Below, in pieces: positions 59,351 through 64,000 of a DNA stretch of 64,000 bases (positions are counted from its first letter, which is position 1; the number at the start of each line of letters is the position of its first letter). Source of the DNA: Nocardioides glacieisoli. GTDB taxonomy: Bacteria > Actinomycetota > Actinomycetes > Propionibacteriales > Nocardioidaceae. Both the position numbers and the translations under genes were made by a program. The notes beneath the pieces are model-generated. The model searched no databases. It was not told where the DNA came from and was given only the letters and a program-made list of their open reading frames with translations. The DNA lies in assembly GCF_004137245.1 (NCBI RefSeq), contig NZ_SDWS01000001.1, positions 744,001-808,000 of the forward strand, written 5' to 3'.

Positions 59351-61837
59351 ATGAAGGCACCCCTCTCCTGGATCCTCGAGCACGTCGACGTGCCCGCCGG
59401 CACCACGACCGAGCACCTCACCGACCGGCTCACCCTGACCGGCCTCAAGCTCGAGGCGGTCGTGAGCCCCGGGCGCGACATCACCGGCCCGCTGGTGATC
59501 GGGCGCGTGCTGACGATGGAGCCCGAGCCGCAGAAGAACGGCAAGACCATCAACTGGTGCACCGTCGACGTCGGCGACGCCAACGGCACCGGCGAGCCAC
59601 AGGGCATCGTCTGCGGCGCACACAACTTCGCGCCCGGCGACCTCGTCGCGACGGTGCTGCCCGGCGGCGTGCTGCCCGGTGGCTTCGAGATCGGCGCCCG
59701 CAAGACCTACGGACACCTGTCGGCCGGGATGATCTGCTCCGCCCGCGAGCTGGGTCTCGGCGACGACCACGACGGCATCATCGTGCTGCCCGCCGACGCA
59801 GGCCAGCCCGGTGACGACGTACGCCCGGTGCTGGGGCTCGACGAGGAGACCATCGAGTTCGAGATCAACCCCGACCGTGCCTACGCGCTGTCGATCCGGG
59901 GCATCGCCCGCGAGGTGCTGGTCTCGGTCGACGGTGCGAGCAACTTCCGCGACCCTGCCGACCGCGACACGCCCGCGCCCAACGCCGACGGCCACCCGGT
60001 CGTCGTCGAGGACGCCGACGGCTGCCCGGTCTTCGTGGCGCGCAAGGTCACCGGCTTCGACCCGACCGCAGCCACGCCGGACCACATCGTCCAGCGGATC
60101 ACCGCGGCCGGGATGCGGCCGATCTCGCTGGCCGTCGACGTGACCAACTACGTGATGCTCGAGACCGGCCGGCCGATCCACGGCTACGACGCCGACAAGG
60201 TGCAGGGCGCGATCGTCGTACGCCGTGCGCGCGACGGGGAGCGGCTCACCACCCTCGACGGCACCGATCGTGCCCTCGACCCGGCCGACCTCGTCGTCAC
60301 CGACGACTCCGGGATCATCGGGCTCGGCGGCGTGATGGGCGGCGAGACCACCGAGATGTCGGGGACGACCACGTCGATCCTCGTCGAGGCTGCCCACTGG
60401 GACGCCGTGTCGATGTATCGCACCGGCCGCCGCCACAAGATCACCTCCGAGGCCGGCAAGCGCAACGAGCGCGGCGTCGACCCGACGATCTGCGAGGCCG
60501 CGGCCGACCGCGTCGTCGAGCTGCTCGTCGAGCACGGCGGCGGCACCGCGGACTCAGGGGTGACCGTGGTCGGGACGCCGCCGGCCATGCCCGTCATCGA
60601 GGTGGCCGGCGACCTGGCGGCCCGGGTGTCGGGCATGCCGATCACCGAGGAGCGCAGCATCGACTGCCTCCGCGCCGTCGGGTGCGAGGTCTCGGGCTCG
60701 GGGACGCTGACGGTGACGCCTCCGCCGTGGCGACCCGACCTGACCGACCCGCAGGACCTCACCGAGGAGGTCATCCGGCTCGTCGGCTACGACCACGTGC
60801 CGTCGATCCTGCCGACGCCTCCGTCGGGACGAGGCCTGACGCACTCCCAGCGGCTGCGCCGGCGCATCGGACGCACGCTGGCCGGCGACGGCTTCGTGGA
60901 GGTCGTGACCTTCCCGTTCGTGGGCACGAGCGACCTCGACGACCTCGGCCTCCCTGCCGACGACGCGCGCCGCGACCTGCTCCGGCTGTCGAACCCCCTC
61001 AGCGCGGAGGCGCCGTTCATGACCACGACGCTGCTCCCCGGCGTGCTGCGCACGGCCGGCAAGAACGTCGGCCACGGCAACGTCGACCTGGCGATCTTCG
61101 AGACCGGCGCCGTGACGCTGCCTCGCCACTCCGGTCCGGCGGCGATCCTCCCCGTGGACCGTCGCCCGACCGACGACGAGTTCGCCGCCCTCGACGCGGC
61201 GTTGCCCGCCCAGCCGCTCCACCTGGCCCTCGTCGCTGCAGGCGACGCGGTCTCCGGTGGTTGGTGGGGAGCCGCTCGTCCGGTCACCTGGTCCGACGCG
61301 ATCGAGGAAGTCCGGTCGGTCGCCGCCGCGCTCGGGCTCGACGTGACGGCGTCGTCGGCCGACCTGGCCCCGTGGCACCCCGGCCGGTGCGCCGAGCTGT
61401 CCGTGGACGGAGAGGTCGTCGGTCACGCCGGCGAGGTGCACCCGAGGGTCTGCCAGGCGTTCGGGCTGCCGAAGCGCACCGTCGCTGCCGAGGTCGACCT
61501 CGACCTCCTCATCGAGCGGGCCGTCCACCTGCGGCCCGCGCCGTCCTTCTCGTCGTACCCCGTCGCGAAGGAGGACGTCGCCCTTGTCGTCGACGCCTCC
61601 GTGCCGGCGGCCGACGTCGAGGCGGCGCTGCGCGAGGGCGCAGGCGAGCTGCTCGAGTCGATCCGGCTCTTCGACGTGTACACCGGCGACCAGGTCGGCG
61701 AGGGGAAGAAGTCGCTGGCGTACGCCCTGCGCTTCCGCGCTCCCGACCGGACCCTCAAGGAGGGCGAGGCGGCCGCCGCGCGCGATGCCGCCGTGGCCCT
61801 CGCCGTCGAGCGCACCGGCGCCGTCCAGCGCGCCTGA
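59351..61837 (+). CDS. pheT: Phenylalanine-tRNA ligase beta subunit
   Basis: The 828-aa beta subunit with the N-terminal tRNA-binding domain (INWCTVDVGDANG, CGAHNFAPGDLVATVLPGG), the editing B3/B4 domain (ISLAVDVTNYVMLETGRPIHGYDADK split as VDVTNYVMLETGRPIHGYD), B5 (LRLVGYDHVPS-like IRLVGYDHVPS), the catalytic-like core and the C-terminal anticodon-binding domain (FPVAKEDVALVVD-type, here YPVAKEDVALVVDAS). Full length for the family. AGGGAGAG precedes the ATG, 15 nt after pheS. A terminator hairpin follows. Confidence 0.96.
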   Translation: MKAPLSWILEHVDVPAGTTTEHLTDRLTLTGLKLEAVVSPGRDITGPLVIGRVLTMEPEPQKNGKTINWCTVDVGDANGTGEPQGIVCGAHNFAPGDLVATVLPGGVLPGGFEIGARKTYGHLSAGMICSARELGLGDDHDGIIVLPADAGQPGDDVRPVLGLDEETIEFEINPDRAYALSIRGIAREVLVSVDGASNFRDPADRDTPAPNADGHPVVVEDADGCPVFVARKVTGFDPTAATPDHIVQRITAAGMRPISLAVDVTNYVMLETGRPIHGYDADKVQGAIVVRRARDGERLTTLDGTDRALDPADLVVTDDSGIIGLGGVMGGETTEMSGTTTSILVEAAHWDAVSMYRTGRRHKITSEAGKRNERGVDPTICEAAADRVVELLVEHGGGTADSGVTVVGTPPAMPVIEVAGDLAARVSGMPITEERSIDCLRAVGCEVSGSGTLTVTPPPWRPDLTDPQDLTEEVIRLVGYDHVPSILPTPPSGRGLTHSQRLRRRIGRTLAGDGFVEVVTFPFVGTSDLDDLGLPADDARRDLLRLSNPLSAEAPFMTTTLLPGVLRTAGKNVGHGNVDLAIFETGAVTLPRHSGPAAILPVDRRPTDDEFAALDAALPAQPLHLALVAAGDAVSGGWWGAARPVTWSDAIEEVRSVAAALGLDVTASSADLAPWHPGRCAELSVDGEVVGHAGEVHPRVCQAFGLPKRTVAAEVDLDLLIERAVHLRPAPSFSSYPVAKEDVALVVDASVPAADVEAALREGAGELLESIRLFDVYTGDQVGEGKKSLAYALRFRAPDRTLKEGEAAAARDAAVALAVERTGAVQRA

Positions 61838-61857
61838 CTCCCGCACCTCACGCGCCG

Positions 61858-61892
61858 CTGGGCCTTGAGTCTCCGAGAGACTCAAGGCCCAG
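61858..61892 (+). terminator. Terminator after pheT, 16-bp stem
   Basis: Perfect 16-nt arms CTGGGCCTTGAGTCTC and its complement enclose a CGA loop, 21 nt after the pheT stop. No T-run follows on the + strand. The 61893-61961 stretch up to the convergent gene shows nothing else. Confidence 0.7.
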
Positions 61893-61961
61893 TGCTCGTG
61901 CTCAGCGCTCGCGCCGCTCTTCAACCAAGCAGCGGCAATCGATTCGGGCGTTCGCACCCGC

Positions 61962-63197
61962 TCATCGGGGCAGCTCGCAGCCGCGCTGCTCGGCGCCGGA
62001 GCACCGGTCCCGCCCGCTCCCGCCGTGGACCACCCCGTCGCGTCGGTGGGCGGCGAGGTCATCCGGACCGGCTCGGCCAAAGACGCGAGAACCCCTCCCG
62101 AGGGCGTGGATCGTGTCGGCCCGCCCGGTGCCGATCGCCGTGACGTCGGGGCTGAGCAGGAGGATCCTGTCGAGCCCCGACAGGTCGGTGCGCGCGCGCT
62201 CCGTTCCCTCCCAGCACGCCAGGTGCGATCCGAGGTCGACGCGCGTACGGTCACACGCACCTCCAAGCGCCAGTGAGTCGTGCCCGCCGCCCAGCCGGAT
62301 GCGACCCCGCAGCGCCCCGGCGAGCGAGACATAGTCGCCCCCACCGCGGGTCACGACGTCGACCGTCATCGGTGCACCGGGCGCGCCGAGCTGGTAGTCG
62401 CCGACCGCGAGGTGCTCCGGCGCCGGGCCGCCCACGAAGCGCAGCGCTGCAGGGCGTTCGTCGACGACGAACTGGCGCACGCTCGACCAGCGCAGCACCT
62501 CCGTGCCCGCCAGCTCGGCCCGGCCGGCGACGTTGTCGATCGACAGCTCACCCGGGCCCCACGACCCCACGAGGAACAGCAGGTCGCGGGACGACCCGTT
62601 GTCGAGCTCGCCGTCCGGGGTCATCCGGCCGGCGTAGAACACGCTGTCGAGGTCGACGTTGCTGCCACCGGTCGCGATGCGGTCGGGGTTGGCGGTGAAG
62701 CCCCCGGTGTCGCCGGAGTAGACCGAGTCGCGTCCCGCCCCGCCGAGGACGACGTCCGCCTCGGAGTCCGTCTGCCCGAAGTAGCCGACTCCGCCGGAGA
62801 TCGGCGCCGACGCCCCCGTGTAGACGTAGGCGCCGACGTCGTTGCCGATGAAGCGGTCGGACCCGGCGCCGAGGATCACGGACGCCGGGTAGGTCGCCTC
62901 GAAGACGACGACGTCGTCGCCCGGACCCGCGTCCGCGAAGAACTGCGGGTCGCGCGAGCCGGGCCTGCCGTCGACCGGGCAGATGGTGTCGTCGCCGCCC
63001 AGGCCCTCGACCCCCTCCCACGCGTCGAGCGGTGCCCGCATCACGTCATCGCCCTCGGTGCCGACAGCGCCCTCGACCGTCACCGGCACGCCGTGGCACG
63101 TGGTGGTGTTCGCGTCCGCTGTCGGCGCGAACGCGACACAGGCGGCACCGAGGACCGCGATCACGGCCGCGGCCGCTGCTCGTCGTGGGTGGCTCAT
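61962..63197 (-). CDS. Secreted protein with degenerate RTX-like repeats
   Basis: A 411-aa exported protein with signal peptide AAAAVIAVLGAACVAFAPTADA. The mature part contains scattered Asp/Gly nonapeptide-like units such as GLGGDDTIC, GAGSDRFIGND, GGAGRDSVYSGD, GGGHDSLALGG and GGSGRDRCSG, resembling calcium-binding hemolysin-type beta-roll repeats but irregular and interrupted. Four cysteines are mostly near the ends. GGAGGT lies 7 nt before the ATG. No type I secretion genes are nearby. A cell-surface structural or adhesive role is possible; function unknown. Confidence 0.75.
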   Translation of the reverse strand: MSHPRRAAAAAVIAVLGAACVAFAPTADANTTTCHGVPVTVEGAVGTEGDDVMRAPLDAWEGVEGLGGDDTICPVDGRPGSRDPQFFADAGPGDDVVVFEATYPASVILGAGSDRFIGNDVGAYVYTGASAPISGGVGYFGQTDSEADVVLGGAGRDSVYSGDTGGFTANPDRIATGGSNVDLDSVFYAGRMTPDGELDNGSSRDLLFLVGSWGPGELSIDNVAGRAELAGTEVLRWSSVRQFVVDERPAALRFVGGPAPEHLAVGDYQLGAPGAPMTVDVVTRGGGDYVSLAGALRGRIRLGGGHDSLALGGACDRTRVDLGSHLACWEGTERARTDLSGLDRILLLSPDVTAIGTGRADTIHALGRGSRVFGRAGPDDLAAHRRDGVVHGGSGRDRCSGAEQRGCELPR

Positions 63198-63268
63198 GGC
63201 GGGACCTCCGCGGTCGGGTGGTGGTGAGGTCGAGACGTCGTCCGGTCCGGAAAAGTTGCGGCGGCGCG

Positions 63269-64000
63269 TCAGTTGATCGGCGACCCCACGATCGCCCGGA
63301 ACCGGTCGAGGACCGCCTCGTCGCCGACCACCGACAGTTCCTCGTCGTCGCTCCGGCTCCAGAGCCAGAGGTCGAGCGCCGCGGCGGTGCCGTCGACGAC
63401 GACGTCGGGCTCGACCGCGTCGTCCTCGGGAGCGTCGACGACGTGGAAGTCCTCCTCGTCGGCGTACGTCGTCCCGCTCTCGGGATCCGTGCCGGAGAAG
63501 ATGCCGAATCGCACCCAGAACTCCTCGCCCGTGTCAGTCACGTCGACCCGCACGAGGTCCTCACCCGGCTCCCATCGCCCCCAGGGAGGGCAGCCGCCGT
63601 ACATCACGGCCAGGCACTCGTGCACGCCGTCGCTCGCCAGCAGCGGTTCGAGGTCGGTGCGATCGCCCGCCGCCAGCTCGGCGTCGACGCGGTGGATGAG
63701 TGCTTCGTGCGCCTGGCGGCGCAGGATGAAGCCCACGGTGTGGTCGTCGGACCAGTTCCACGCCTCCTCGGCCGGGTCCGCGGCCTCGAGCACCCGCGCG
63801 AGCTCGGCCGACCACTCGTCGAAGGTCGCCAGCAGCTCGTCGTACGACTCGGGGCGCGGGGGATCGACCTCCTCGGGACGGGTCGGGCGGGCGGCCACGA
63901 CCTCCGCCCACCACCGCTGCACCGTCGCGAGGTGCCACAGCAGGTCGGCGGCGCTCCAGTCGGGGCACGACGGCACGCGCGCCGCCGGGTCGCACGCGGT
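63269..64000 (-). CDS. Mycothiol-dependent maleylpyruvate isomerase family protein (5' end beyond window)
   Basis: The gene runs off the right edge; the coding frame continues upstream of the first in-window start at 63976 (residues ACDPAARVPSCPDWS), so the true start lies beyond 64000. The DinB-like N-terminal domain shows LLWHLATVQRWWAEV and QAHEALIHRVDAELA, whose His/Glu residues bind metal in the mycothiol-dependent MDMPI family. The C-terminal domain (about 150-235) is the sterol-carrier-like MDMPI_C part. Mycothiol use fits an actinomycete. Substrate unknown. Confidence 0.8.
   Translation of the reverse strand, partial: TACDPAARVPSCPDWSAADLLWHLATVQRWWAEVVAARPTRPEEVDPPRPESYDELLATFDEWSAELARVLEAADPAEEAWNWSDDHTVGFILRRQAHEALIHRVDAELAAGDRTDLEPLLASDGVHECLAVMYGGCPPWGRWEPGEDLVRVDVTDTGEEFWVRFGIFSGTDPESGTTYADEEDFHVVDAPEDDAVEPDVVVDGTAAALDLWLWSRSDDEELSVVGDEAVLDRFRAIVGSPIN

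Overview
The window is chromosomal DNA from a high-GC actinomycete, most likely Nocardioides or a close relative (Nocardioidaceae). The base composition is strongly GC-rich with G/C-ending codons. Mycothiol-type, WYL and DUF3072/DUF4031 genes, a GuaB1 paralogue and the hisE-hisG/rib and infC-rpmI-rplT/pheST neighbourhoods all point to Actinobacteria. At least two dozen genes start directly 6-8 nt after a TANNNT-like -10 box, so leaderless transcription is very common here. There are no transposases, integrases, phage genes or CRISPR arrays. This is core chromosome with patches of accessory metabolism.

Region by region: 1-10.3 kb carries the tip of a left-edge gene, a membrane SpoIIE-type phosphatase, a three-gene ABC-2 exporter followed by a frameshifted lipoprotein gene, a secreted CAP-domain protein, a PEBP protein, a siroheme synthase overlapping an rRNA/tRNA methyltransferase gene, and a def-trmH-dedA operon. 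10.4-13.1 kb is a pair of acyl-CoA dehydrogenases behind two abutting palindromes. 13.1-25.9 kb holds a YiaA-like protein, an aromatic amino-acid decarboxylase, GuaB1 (probable GMP reductase) overlapping a sulfotransferase, an SDR epimerase, an HTH-less LysR effector domain, a BCCT transporter, a reduced family-A DNA polymerase, a secreted PLD-like protein, an Orn/Lys/Arg-type decarboxylase and VanZ.

25.9-32.7 kb is an amine-utilisation locus. A FadR-type regulator, a gamma-glutamyl-amine synthetase, an aldehyde dehydrogenase, an SDR and a class-I amidotransferase hydrolase lie on one strand, and an APC permease is divergent. It matches the gamma-glutamylation route known for polyamines and ethanolamine. 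33.5-36.2 kb has a NarL-type two-component pair whose response regulator is frameshifted, then tRNA-Leu(GAG). 37.7-44.6 kb is the riboflavin operon ribD-ribE-ribM-ribBA-ribH under an FMN riboswitch, followed by hisE, hisG and a PH-domain gene.

44.6-48.5 kb contains an aldose-1-epimerase-like gene, a tandem hairpin repeat, a kinase/racemase-fold/membrane-protein operon and SseB. 48.5-61.9 kb is the conserved translation cluster infC-rpmI-rplT-trmH...kinase...pheS-pheT. A WYL regulator with an epoxide hydrolase, a DUF4031 gene and an OmpR-type regulator with a fused histidine kinase-DUF4153 protein sit inside it. The right edge has a degenerate RTX-like secreted protein and a truncated mycothiol-dependent isomerase-family gene.

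Most unusual: the kinase-DUF4153 fusion that keeps an internal ribosome-binding site and GTG at its junction; the AUC start and attenuator-like leader of infC; a leaderless 17-codon ORF in front of pheS; the doubled palindrome before the fadE pair; and the phased direct repeats between the amine regulator and permease.
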